Positions 21,930 through 28,341 of a stretch of DNA of 28,341 bases are shown here, piece after piece (the first letter of the stretch is position 1; every line of letters starts with the position of its first letter). The position numbers and the translations under genes are program-made. Origin of the DNA: Bacteroidota bacterium (GTDB lineage Bacteria > Bacteroidota > Bacteroidia > Flavobacteriales_F > PHOS-HE28); contig JAEZDL010000018.1 in assembly GCA_023418095.1 (NCBI GenBank), forward strand, positions 1 through 28,341, given 5' to 3'. The notes beneath the pieces were generated by a model. That model worked only from the letters and a program-made list of their open reading frames with translations. It was not told the DNA's origin and did no database searches.

Positions 21930-22955
21930 TCACGGCTCAAGGATCCGTTCCAGATGTATCCTCAAAATGGTGCCCATGTCACGCGTGCCATTGAAGATCG
22001 CCTCCCCGTGGATCTTCTGGAGTTCCTCCGCCAATTGCTCCACATGTTCCTTCGGTGAGAGCCGGTCCGCGATCATGGTGCCGAGCAATTCGTTCAATTG
22101 TTCCTCGGCATGCTTGTAGCGTTTTCTCAAAAGGGCACGTTCCTCGTTGCGGTATTGTTCCGCTGTTTCGCGTGAGATCACCTGTTGCGCGAGCTGCACG
22201 TATGGCAGATTCTCCTTGTAGAACTGCGGCATGTAAATGCGCGCACGGCCTTCGTGGCTCTGCTGATCGAAATCGATCGAACGGATCCGGTATTGCACCT
22301 GGTCCAGATCATGGATCACATCCACCACGAAATTGTACGCGCGCATATCGCCCAGCAGGCGCACGAAGCAACGTTCGTTGAACTTCACGAATTCCTTGCT
22401 CAGGCGCACCTTGTTCAATTCGCCACCATGTTTCACCGGTTCGCGGATGAAGACATCGCCCGGAACACCGATGATGTGTTCCTCCACGATCGTATCCTTG
22501 TCGAAATAGAAGTTGATGCGGTTGGGTGAAAGCATGTGCTCGAGCTCCAGCCCATAGATCCGGCTGGCATCGGCCTGCTTGATGTAGAAATAATCGTGGT
22601 TCTCGTTGATGGTGTTGAGGATCTTGATGCGGAACGGCTGCGAATTCCCATACGCGCAGAAATCGATCCGATCCACCACGAGATGGCCGATGTGCCGGCC
22701 GTCCGCGATCAGGAGCTGGTATGTTTCAACCAACTTCTCGTGCACTTCAGCGATCTCGGCCTGGCGCAGGATCACCGAGTGCCAGAGCGTCTCCTTCCCT
22801 TCCCGATCGAGCACGGGCAACACACCTTCATAGCGCCGCAGATCTGCATACGTGATCGGCAGATCCTCATGCCTGTCGTATCGGTGCAGATACGCCAGCA
22901 ATCGTTCATTGATCGGAAAAAGATCCTTCCTACGGTGGATCGCGTTGAATGTCAT
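21930..22955 (-). CDS. Conserved-looking cytosolic protein of unknown function, kinase-like motifs
   Basis: This 341-residue protein has no signal peptide and I do not recognise it with confidence. Certain segments look like a divergent protein-kinase fold. K126 lies in 'DYFYIKQADASRIYGLELEH' with E137/E139 soon after; 'LGDMRAYNFVVDV' (201-213) resembles a catalytic loop (G-D-x4-N); and 'RIRSIDFDQQ' (224-233) resembles the metal-binding DFD/DFG region. The last 70 residues are charged helices ('RNEERALLRKRYKHAEEQLNEL'). If this is right, it would be a cytoplasmic kinase or kinase-like enzyme of unknown target. Its ATG is 16 bp after the aminopeptidase stop, so the two genes are probably co-transcribed. 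Confidence 0.6.
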   Translation of the reverse strand: MTFNAIHRRKDLFPINERLLAYLHRYDRHEDLPITYADLRRYEGVLPVLDREGKETLWHSVILRQAEIAEVHEKLVETYQLLIADGRHIGHLVVDRIDFCAYGNSQPFRIKILNTINENHDYFYIKQADASRIYGLELEHMLSPNRINFYFDKDTIVEEHIIGVPGDVFIREPVKHGGELNKVRLSKEFVKFNERCFVRLLGDMRAYNFVVDVIHDLDQVQYRIRSIDFDQQSHEGRARIYMPQFYKENLPYVQLAQQVISRETAEQYRNEERALLRKRYKHAEEQLNELLGTMIADRLSPKEHVEQLAEELQKIHGEAIFNGTRDMGTILRIHLERILEP

Positions 22956-22971
22956 TCCTGTTCTCCCCTGC

Positions 22972-25419
22972 TCAGCGGATCACTTCGAAGCGTTCGCTTC
23001 CCAACCGCACGCCATCGGTGCTCACCACGCGAAGTACATACGTTCCAGCCGGGATCCGATCGATCTTCAATTGGTGTTGGAATGCACCGTGTGAAGACGA
23101 TGTGCTGCGCTCGATCAGTTTTCCTTCGATCGTGAAGATGTCGAACACGAGTGTCTTTGCTTCCGGAAGGTTCCCGCTCACGTTCAACACATCCTTTGCG
23201 GGATTCGGGTGAAGCGCGATCACCCATTCATCGACCGGAATGGTCTCATCGAGATTCACAAAACCCGTGGACTTGCCGAAAGCATACTGACCTTTCCGAA
23301 GGTTCGTGATGTTGATGTTCCCCTGGCCGTTCATCAGGCTTCCAGGTTGGATCGTTTGATCGGCATACACTTCCCACGGATCGGTCGGCTCTGCGCGATA
23401 AAGGATGCACATGCCATATTCATTCCCATCGAAAAGTTCGTGATCGAGCTCATGCGTTCCGAGGCCTTTGTAAGTGACGCGGCCGCGCAAGGCGGTGCCT
23501 TCAGACCATTGCCCATCCACGTTCCAATAATGAGTGTTGCTGATCGCGAGCACGTCCGCGTTCAAGGGTGATCCATCAGGTGCCACCCACAAATGTTCCA
23601 CGCGTACGAGCGCATCGGCAGGTGTGCTGTCACTGTAAAGCCGGAATTCAACGTATGGAAGATTTGAGTCAAGCGTGGAACCTGCGGCAAGCTCCACTTC
23701 ATGGTCCAGCCGCGCCTGGTTGAGCCGGGCGTGCCGGTTGAGAACGATCATGGCCGGATCGAAAGGTGCGGTAACCTGCAGATCGGTCTGTGTTCCGCCT
23801 ACTGTGATCTGTTGATCGAATTCTTCACCCGATGCGGAGATCAACGTGAGGTCAAGCGGCACTTCTTCGTGGAGGTTCGATCCGCCGCGCAATTTCTGGC
23901 CGATCTGAAGTTGCACGTCCCATTCCGATCCGGCCTGTTGCGCTGTATGATCGATCACCTCGAAAACAGAATACGATGGACCGAAGACCCAAGCATCGAA
24001 GAACGGATCAAGATCCAGCCCGCTGTATTGCTCAAGCGCATCCCTGAACCCTTCCGCAGTGATCGTGGTGTAGGCAAGCTCCGTCTGGATCTGGTGCAAC
24101 GCACTCCGGAACAGGCTGTCGCCCATGTAGCCACGCAGGTTATGCATCACCAGGGCACCTTTGTAATAGGTATGGTTCCCGTAGATGTAGGCATCAGGCA
24201 TCGGCGAGAGTGAATGGAAGCCTTCGTCGTTCACGTGCGCTTCGCGCAACACGTAAAGCAGATTGTCCTTCACGGCCTGCACAAGGCCCGCCTGACCATC
24301 GATCCATTCCTCGATCAAGTGCCCGCTGTATTCCGCAGGACCTTCCTTCAACCACATATCGTTATGGATGTAGGGCGTAACCATGTCGCCCCACCAATGG
24401 TGCCCGAGCTCATGTGTGTACAGGGCGCGGTTCGATGCCACGCTCTGCTGGTTCATGAAATCGGGATAGGCCACGTTCGTGGGGATCTCCAGCGCGCCAT
24501 CCACGGTATGCACATAGCCCACACGCTCGAACGGATACGCGCCGAACCAGTATTCACACGCGTCGATCGCATCGGGCAATTGCGCGAAGTTGTCCACCAT
24601 CCCGTTGAGCAGGTTCGGCTTTGCACGAAGCGTTACCGGTATCTCAGCGGTCGCTCCGGAGTGGGTGTATGCGTGCTCCTGGTAGTTCGCGATCGCCACT
24701 GCGCTCAAATGCGTGGGAATTGGCTGATCGAACGAATACGACCTGATCACCGTATCACCACCAAGCACGGTCTCACCAAGAAAAGTTCCCTGGCCATGAA
24801 GGCGATAGGTGCCTGAACTTTTCACATGATAGGTGTACGTCGCACGTTCCACGAACGAATCAAAACACGGGTACCACACCTTGCCGAAGTTGGGTGGTAT
24901 GGAACTGATCCCGATCCCCAGGTTATAGATGTAATTCTGTTGGAAATAGAAACCGCCCCACTCCGGATCGCGATGGGGCACGCCACCGTAATATACCGTA
25001 AGCTGGTGTTCCACCCCAGGCTCGGGCGCGATCGGAAGCGCCACGGTGAGGAATTCCTCGTCCTGCACGAATGCGAGCGGTCCATCCTCACCGGTCACGG
25101 AATCAACTTGCAATCCGTATAGATCGAAGCGGATCGATAACTGGCCGGGCATGATCGCGCGATAGGTGATCGTGGTGTGAGCTTGCAGGCTTTGGCTGTT
25201 GTAGCTGGAAACATCAAGGTTGATGTCGTAATGGACGATATCGAACGTATCGCTCCGCGCGATCGTCTCATCAATGTCGCTGCGATCCTGTGCGCTGTGC
25301 GATCCAGGCTGTGGGGCGTTCCGGAAGAAATGGCATCCGTAGGGATTTGGCTGTGCGTGAACATGTGTTGCATAGATCGCTGCAACAACGCAAATGGCGA
25401 GCGGAATGATCGATCTCAT
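22972..25419 (-). CDS. Secreted M1-family aminopeptidase with T9SS sorting domain
   Basis: The ATG at 25419 gives signal peptide MRSIIPLAICVVAAIYATHVHAQ and 815 residues. The N-terminal beta domain ('FDIVHYDINLDVSSYNSQSL', 'WYPCFD') leads to the zinc site 'HELGHHWWGDM' with H336, H340 and E359 ('WLKEGPAEY', correct 18-residue spacing), and a later Tyr in 'YYKGALVMHNL'. The substrate-binding GAMEN motif is altered to 'GALEIPTN' (Glu kept, last position Ile), which also occurs in divergent secreted members. From about residue 735 is a type IX sorting domain ('LHPNPAKDVLNVSGN'). It is probably cell-surface and releases N-terminal amino acids from peptides. It heads a short minus-strand group with the kinase-like gene. 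Confidence 0.94.
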   Translation of the reverse strand: MRSIIPLAICVVAAIYATHVHAQPNPYGCHFFRNAPQPGSHSAQDRSDIDETIARSDTFDIVHYDINLDVSSYNSQSLQAHTTITYRAIMPGQLSIRFDLYGLQVDSVTGEDGPLAFVQDEEFLTVALPIAPEPGVEHQLTVYYGGVPHRDPEWGGFYFQQNYIYNLGIGISSIPPNFGKVWYPCFDSFVERATYTYHVKSSGTYRLHGQGTFLGETVLGGDTVIRSYSFDQPIPTHLSAVAIANYQEHAYTHSGATAEIPVTLRAKPNLLNGMVDNFAQLPDAIDACEYWFGAYPFERVGYVHTVDGALEIPTNVAYPDFMNQQSVASNRALYTHELGHHWWGDMVTPYIHNDMWLKEGPAEYSGHLIEEWIDGQAGLVQAVKDNLLYVLREAHVNDEGFHSLSPMPDAYIYGNHTYYKGALVMHNLRGYMGDSLFRSALHQIQTELAYTTITAEGFRDALEQYSGLDLDPFFDAWVFGPSYSVFEVIDHTAQQAGSEWDVQLQIGQKLRGGSNLHEEVPLDLTLISASGEEFDQQITVGGTQTDLQVTAPFDPAMIVLNRHARLNQARLDHEVELAAGSTLDSNLPYVEFRLYSDSTPADALVRVEHLWVAPDGSPLNADVLAISNTHYWNVDGQWSEGTALRGRVTYKGLGTHELDHELFDGNEYGMCILYRAEPTDPWEVYADQTIQPGSLMNGQGNINITNLRKGQYAFGKSTGFVNLDETIPVDEWVIALHPNPAKDVLNVSGNLPEAKTLVFDIFTIEGKLIERSTSSSHGAFQHQLKIDRIPAGTYVLRVVSTDGVRLGSERFEVIR

Positions 25420-25509
25420 CGGGCGGGTGTGAAGGTTCGAAGCTAGCGCGGCCGATCGGATTTTCCACGGATGGATCATGGTGCGATAAGGGATCCGATC
25501 CTTGTGCCC

Positions 25510-25540
25510 GGGACCGATCCGAAAGGCTCAGGGACCGATC
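25510..25540. repeat. Direct repeat of GGGACCGATC, 21 bp apart
   Basis: GGGACCGATC occurs at 25510-25519 and again at 25531-25540, each followed by a GAAAGG or GAAGGG purine run. The 21-bp period equals two helical turns, so a protein dimer or repeat-binding regulator could contact both from one face. It lies between divergent genes (aminopeptidase and OmpA lipoprotein). Confidence 0.45.
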
Positions 25541-25613
25541 GAAGGGCGCCCCGATCTGTGGATACATATCCTCGGAACAAGATCGCTCACCCGTTCCATT
25601 CTGGGTCCTACTG

Positions 25614-25626
25614 ACTGAGCCTCAGT
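25614..25626. promoter_or_regulatory. Perfect odd-length palindrome (possible operator) before the OmpA-like gene
   Basis: ACTGAG-C-CTCAGT has perfect six-base arms around one base and stands 76 bp before the ATG at 25703. It has no T run, so a terminator is unlikely. An operator is possible. No convincing -7 element was found between it and the ATG. Confidence 0.35.
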
Positions 25627-25702
25627 GACATGACCATCATCTCACCCTTCGGCACTTTAGTGGGTTGGCACGGCCGAATACATCCACATATCCCTGATCA
25701 AC

Positions 25703-26383
25703 ATGAAACTGGATCAAAAGTTCTTGAAAACGACGACGGTGATGGCATTGAGCCTGGCGCTGCTCGCCCCTTCGTGCAAACAATCGAAGACCGCCCAGGG
25801 CGGTGCCATTGGTGCGGCCGCCGGCGGTGCGGTGGGCGCTGTTATCGGCCATCAATATGAGAATACCGCGCTCGGTGCGATCATAGGTGCGGCAGTTGGC
25901 GGTACGGCCGGCGCATTGATCGGCCGCCACATGGATAAGCAGGCGGAAGAACTTCGCAATGATCTTGAAGGTGCCGAAGTGGAGCGAGTGGGTGAAGGCA
26001 TCAAGATCACGTTCGCCAGCGGACTTCTGTTCGATGTGAACAAGAGCGATCTCTCGGCCGCTTCACAGACCAATCTGATCGAACTGGCGGAGACCTTGAA
26101 GAAATACGAGGACACCAACATCCTGATCGAAGGCCATACCGACTCCACCGGCACCGATGCGATCAATGAAAAGCTTTCACGTGAGCGGGCCCAGAGCGTA
26201 ACGCAATTCCTTCAGTCCCGTGGCGTGGCCGCAAGCCGCATCACTTCTGAAGGTTACGGATCGAAGCAACCAGTAGCCGATAATACCACCGAAGCAGGCC
26301 GTGCCGAGAACCGCCGTGTTGAAGTGGCGATCTACGCCAACGAGAAGATGAAGAAGGCCGCTGAGCGCGGTGAATTGGAGTGA
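25703..26383 (+). CDS. OmpA-family lipoprotein with glycine-zipper domain
   Basis: This 226-residue lipoprotein has signal peptide and lipobox 'LLAPSC' (C25). Residues 32-75 are a glycine-zipper segment ('GGAIGAAAGGAVGAVIG', 'GAIIGAAVGGTAGALIG') that can insert in a membrane. From about 98 there is an OmpA/MotB domain: 'GIKITFASGLLFDVNKSDLS', 'NILIEGHTDSTGTD', 'LSRERAQSVTQFL', 'EAGRAENRRVEVAI'. D147 and the late Arg residues (about 200-205) are those that hold the diaminopimelate of peptidoglycan. It should tether the outer membrane to the wall, as in YiaD-type proteins. It has a strong hairpin right after the stop codon, so it is probably transcribed alone. Confidence 0.94.
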   Translation: MKLDQKFLKTTTVMALSLALLAPSCKQSKTAQGGAIGAAAGGAVGAVIGHQYENTALGAIIGAAVGGTAGALIGRHMDKQAEELRNDLEGAEVERVGEGIKITFASGLLFDVNKSDLSAASQTNLIELAETLKKYEDTNILIEGHTDSTGTDAINEKLSRERAQSVTQFLQSRGVAASRITSEGYGSKQPVADNTTEAGRAENRRVEVAIYANEKMKKAAERGELE

Positions 26384-26389
26384 TCGGAT

Positions 26390-26420
26390 CACCAGCGCCG
26401 CGGATGGCGCGGCGCTGGTG
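26390..26420 (+). terminator. Strong GC hairpin after the OmpA-family gene
   Basis: CACCAGCGCCGC (26390-26401) pairs perfectly with GCGGCGCTGGTG (26409-26420). One further G-C pair closes it to a five-base loop, so the stem has 13 bp. No U-tract follows (CTCCTCCGTA), so it may work with Rho, protect the 3' end, or act in both directions. Confidence 0.65.
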
Positions 26421-26479
26421 CTCCTCCGTATCCATCATGATGGACCCAGGCTATGAAGGCGGCTCGTGCACATTCCCTG

Positions 26480-26513
26480 TTTGACAGGCCCCGCTTGTTC
26501 AACGTAATTTTTG
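26480..26513 (+). promoter_or_regulatory. Near-consensus Bacteroidetes promoter for 26551-27180
   Basis: TTTG (26480-26483), a 21-bp spacer, and TAATTTTTG (26505-26513, TAnnTTTT or TAnnTTTG with one extra T) match the -33/-7 pattern of the Bacteroidetes primary sigma factor. This is the best complete promoter in the window. Transcription should begin near 26518, so the GTG at 26515 is unlikely as a start codon. Confidence 0.65.
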
Positions 26514-26550
26514 GGTGAAGAATAATTCCATCCGTACTGCCTTCCAGCCA

Positions 26551-27180
26551 ATGTCACTTCCCTTGAATGCCCTTCTGCTTCACTCGCCATTCGGGTTCGC
26601 CTCCCTGTTCCTTCTCTTCTCATCGGTGCAAATGACAGCACAACCGGTCTGTCGCACGGTGAGCGATCAGGTTGATGAATTTACCCGATCGCATGTGCTC
26701 ACCATCACCGCGAGCGATCATTCCAACGGACCGCGGTTCGAATGGATGGCGATCGATGGATCGGTGTGCCTCCGCCTTCACTGGCGCACCGCGCAGGAAC
26801 GGCCTGCCGTGGTGTTCGAGGGCGATTCGCTTTTCGTGAAACTGGAGAACGATAGCGTATTGATCCTGCGGAGCATGGAGACCACCGTTGGCGCTCCGAT
26901 GCTGAGCGATGAAGGCCAGCCCTACACCGATGCGGTCTACTGCTATCGGATCGAACCGGGCGATCTGGGCGCGATCGCCGATCTGTGGGTGGTGAAGATG
27001 CGGATCCACTTCCGCGAGAGCCGCAACGAATTCGTGGCTTCGGCCGATCCGGATTGGCAGATGGGCTTCTGGCGATCGGCCAATTGTGTGCGGCAGGCGA
27101 TCCACACCGATCCAATGCCCGTGGTGCGCACGATCCAGGGTGGCAGGCCGGCTTCAACGGTCCTTCCCACCCATCAATGA
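26551..27180 (+). CDS. Exported protein of unknown function
   Basis: The ATG at 26551 starts a signal peptide (MSLPLNALLLHSPFGFASLF then LLFSSVQMTAQ). An in-frame GTG at 26515 lies on top of the promoter and is rejected. The 209-residue protein has a mature part of about 180 residues with beta-strand character ('HVLTITASDHSNGPRFEWMA', 'VCLRLHWRTAQERPAVVFEG', 'LWVVKMRIHFRESRNEFVA') and four cysteines. No family is recognised. It is probably periplasmic or surface exposed. It has its own promoter and no close partner; the 322-bp gap after it separates it from ppsA. Confidence 0.7.
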   Translation: MSLPLNALLLHSPFGFASLFLLFSSVQMTAQPVCRTVSDQVDEFTRSHVLTITASDHSNGPRFEWMAIDGSVCLRLHWRTAQERPAVVFEGDSLFVKLENDSVLILRSMETTVGAPMLSDEGQPYTDAVYCYRIEPGDLGAIADLWVVKMRIHFRESRNEFVASADPDWQMGFWRSANCVRQAIHTDPMPVVRTIQGGRPASTVLPTHQ

Positions 27181-27502
27181 TCACGGGCGATCACTCCCCG
27201 ATCGCCGCCACCTGAACAACCCCTGTGGCGAACTTTCCTCGATCGGATCGACGCGAGGTATCACTGGTCATTTCTTCGCTCTTCAGCATTTCCGCACGTT
27301 GCGGAGCATTGAAGGCCGCAACTATGACCGATCTGGTATGGCGTCCGATCGCGGCGCGCCAGTTGCTTTCGGGCCGCACATGTTCAATTCCGCCTCGCCC
27401 AATTCCCTGAACGGTTCCGCGCATTCCACCTCCGATCGGGAACCAAACCACACCATCTCCGTACAACCCGTCGCGCGAACCAATGGCGATCATCTGTACA
27501 AC
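27181..27502. other. Gap of 322 bp before ppsA
   Basis: No recognisable gene is present. An ATG at 27380 is in frame with ppsA and would add 41 residues rich in Ser, Asn and Pro, unlike known enzyme N-termini. The gap may contain the ppsA promoter and leader, but I see no match to TAnnTTTG at a sensible place. Confidence 0.4.
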
Positions 27503-28341
27503 ATGGTAGGACAACCTTATTTGAAATGGCTGCACGAAGTGCGGCTTACCGACATTGCCACGGTGGGCGGCAAGAACGCGAGCCTGGGTGAAATGATCCA
27601 GAACCTCGCACCGCTCGGGGTCTCCGTTCCAGGCGGCTTTGTGGTCACGGTGGCTTCCTACGAAGCGTTCATCGCACACAACGTGCTCGACCAGAAGATC
27701 CGCGATATCGTTGCAAAGCTCGATGTGGACGATATCGAGAACGTGCGGCGCACGGGCCTGCAGGTGCGTACGCTGGTGAAGAACGGCAAATTCCCGCCGG
27801 AGATCGAAAAGGACATCATCGCCCGCTACCTTGAGATGAGCCGTCAGTACGGCCAGGATGCCACCGACGTTGCGGTGCGCAGCAGCGCTACCGCCGAGGA
27901 CCTTCCCGATGCAAGTTTCGCCGGACAACAGGAAACCTACTTGAACGTGCGCGGCCCGGAGGATCTGATGGTGGCCGTGCGCAACTGCTTCGCTTCACTC
28001 TTCACCGATCGGGCGATCGTTTACAGGCAGAGCCTCGGTTACGATCATTTCCAGGTAGGGATCAGCGTGGGCGTGCAGAAGATGGTGCGCAGCGATCTGG
28101 GCTCGTCCGGTGTGGCCTTCAGCCTCGATACCGAAAGCGGTTTCAAGGATGTGGTGCTGATCAACGGAAGTTTCGGCCTTGGCGAAATGGTGGTACAGGG
28201 CGCGGTAAGCCCCGATGAGTTTTTGGTGTTCAAACCAACGCTCGCCCAGGGTTTCAGCAGCATCATCGAAAAGAAGCTCGGCAACAAGGATCGCAAGATG
28301 ACCTACGGGGTCGAACCCGGCAAGGCCACGCATACCGTTCC
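27503..28341 (+). CDS. ppsA: Phosphoenolpyruvate synthase (pyruvate, water dikinase), N-terminal part
   Basis: The frame from ATG 27503 (MVGQPYLKWLHEVRLTDIAT) is open to the right edge, giving 279 residues without a stop. It matches the ATP-binding domain of PEP synthase: 'VGGKNASLGEMIQNLAPLGV', 'VPGGFVVTVASYEAFI', 'VAVRSSATAEDLPDASFAGQ', 'QETYLNVRG', 'RAIVYRQSLGY' and 'GVAFSLDTESGF'. The enzyme makes PEP, AMP and phosphate from pyruvate, ATP and water for gluconeogenesis. The whole protein would be around 800 residues, so the phosphohistidine and PEP domains are outside the window. The sequence fits PEP synthase better than pyruvate phosphate dikinase. The gene has no visible operon partner here. 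Confidence 0.93.
   Translation, partial: MVGQPYLKWLHEVRLTDIATVGGKNASLGEMIQNLAPLGVSVPGGFVVTVASYEAFIAHNVLDQKIRDIVAKLDVDDIENVRRTGLQVRTLVKNGKFPPEIEKDIIARYLEMSRQYGQDATDVAVRSSATAEDLPDASFAGQQETYLNVRGPEDLMVAVRNCFASLFTDRAIVYRQSLGYDHFQVGISVGVQKMVRSDLGSSGVAFSLDTESGFKDVVLINGSFGLGEMVVQGAVSPDEFLVFKPTLAQGFSSIIEKKLGNKDRKMTYGVEPGKATHTV

Noticed and set aside
27380..27502. Upstream ATG giving ppsA a 41-residue extension
   Set aside because: The extension is Ser/Asn/Pro rich without similarity to PEP synthase N-termini. ATG 27503 gives the expected start shortly before 'VGGKNASLGEM'.

Overview
This window looks like chromosomal DNA of an uncultured member of the Bacteroidota, most likely a Flavobacteriales-type organism of fairly high G+C (high 50s percent, judged by eye). 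The evidence is: several proteins with type IX secretion (T9SS) C-terminal sorting tails ('YPNP' type); promoters matching the Bacteroidetes TAnnTTTG -7 element; a PAS kinase partnered with a REC-Crp fusion; DUF5777, YceI and GWxTD families; a LytS/LytTR pair with a sensor propeller; and mostly weak Shine-Dalgarno signals. No plasmid, phage, IS or CRISPR signature was seen. The sequence is strikingly rich in the tetranucleotide GATC throughout (23 copies counted in 20101-21110).

Layout. 1-398 (minus) is the N-terminus of a 2-oxoacid dehydrogenase E1 protein. 745-1874 (plus) holds an exported protein of unknown function and a cysteine-dioxygenase-like cupin with an altered metal ligand. 1923-6401 (plus) is a compact signalling and stress block: PAS histidine kinase, REC-Crp regulator, small membrane protein, tandem universal stress protein, and a site-2 protease with a CBS tail. 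9614-6403 (minus) is an exported set: two cytochrome-c-like lipoproteins, an OB-fold protein, a YceI protein and a DUF5777 beta-barrel, behind a good promoter. 16872-9768 (minus) is a continuous same-strand run: secreted alpha/beta hydrolase, second YceI, giant propeller sensor kinase, LytTR regulator, small unknown protein A, BNR-repeat T9SS protein, and small unknown protein B. The two small proteins are paralogues of each other.

A tRNA-Ser(CGA) with its own promoter and terminator lies at 16953-17039. It is followed by a GWxTD protein, a family-2 glycosyltransferase, aroQ (minus) and a XerC/D-type recombinase. 25419-21096 (minus) holds a secreted M1 aminopeptidase, a cytosolic protein with a faint kinase-like motif set, and a secreted protein with a short sorting tail. 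The right end has an OmpA-family lipoprotein with a strong hairpin, an exported protein of unknown function behind a near-consensus promoter, and the N-terminal third of phosphoenolpyruvate synthase.

Candidates for undescribed biology are: the paralogous small-protein family around the BNR gene; the cytochrome/YceI/OB-fold/DUF5777 operon as a cell-envelope redox assembly; YceI coupled by a 4-bp overlap to a propeller sensor kinase; the kinase-like 341-residue protein; and the GATC bias. Functions are inferred from motifs recognised by eye; no database search was possible.
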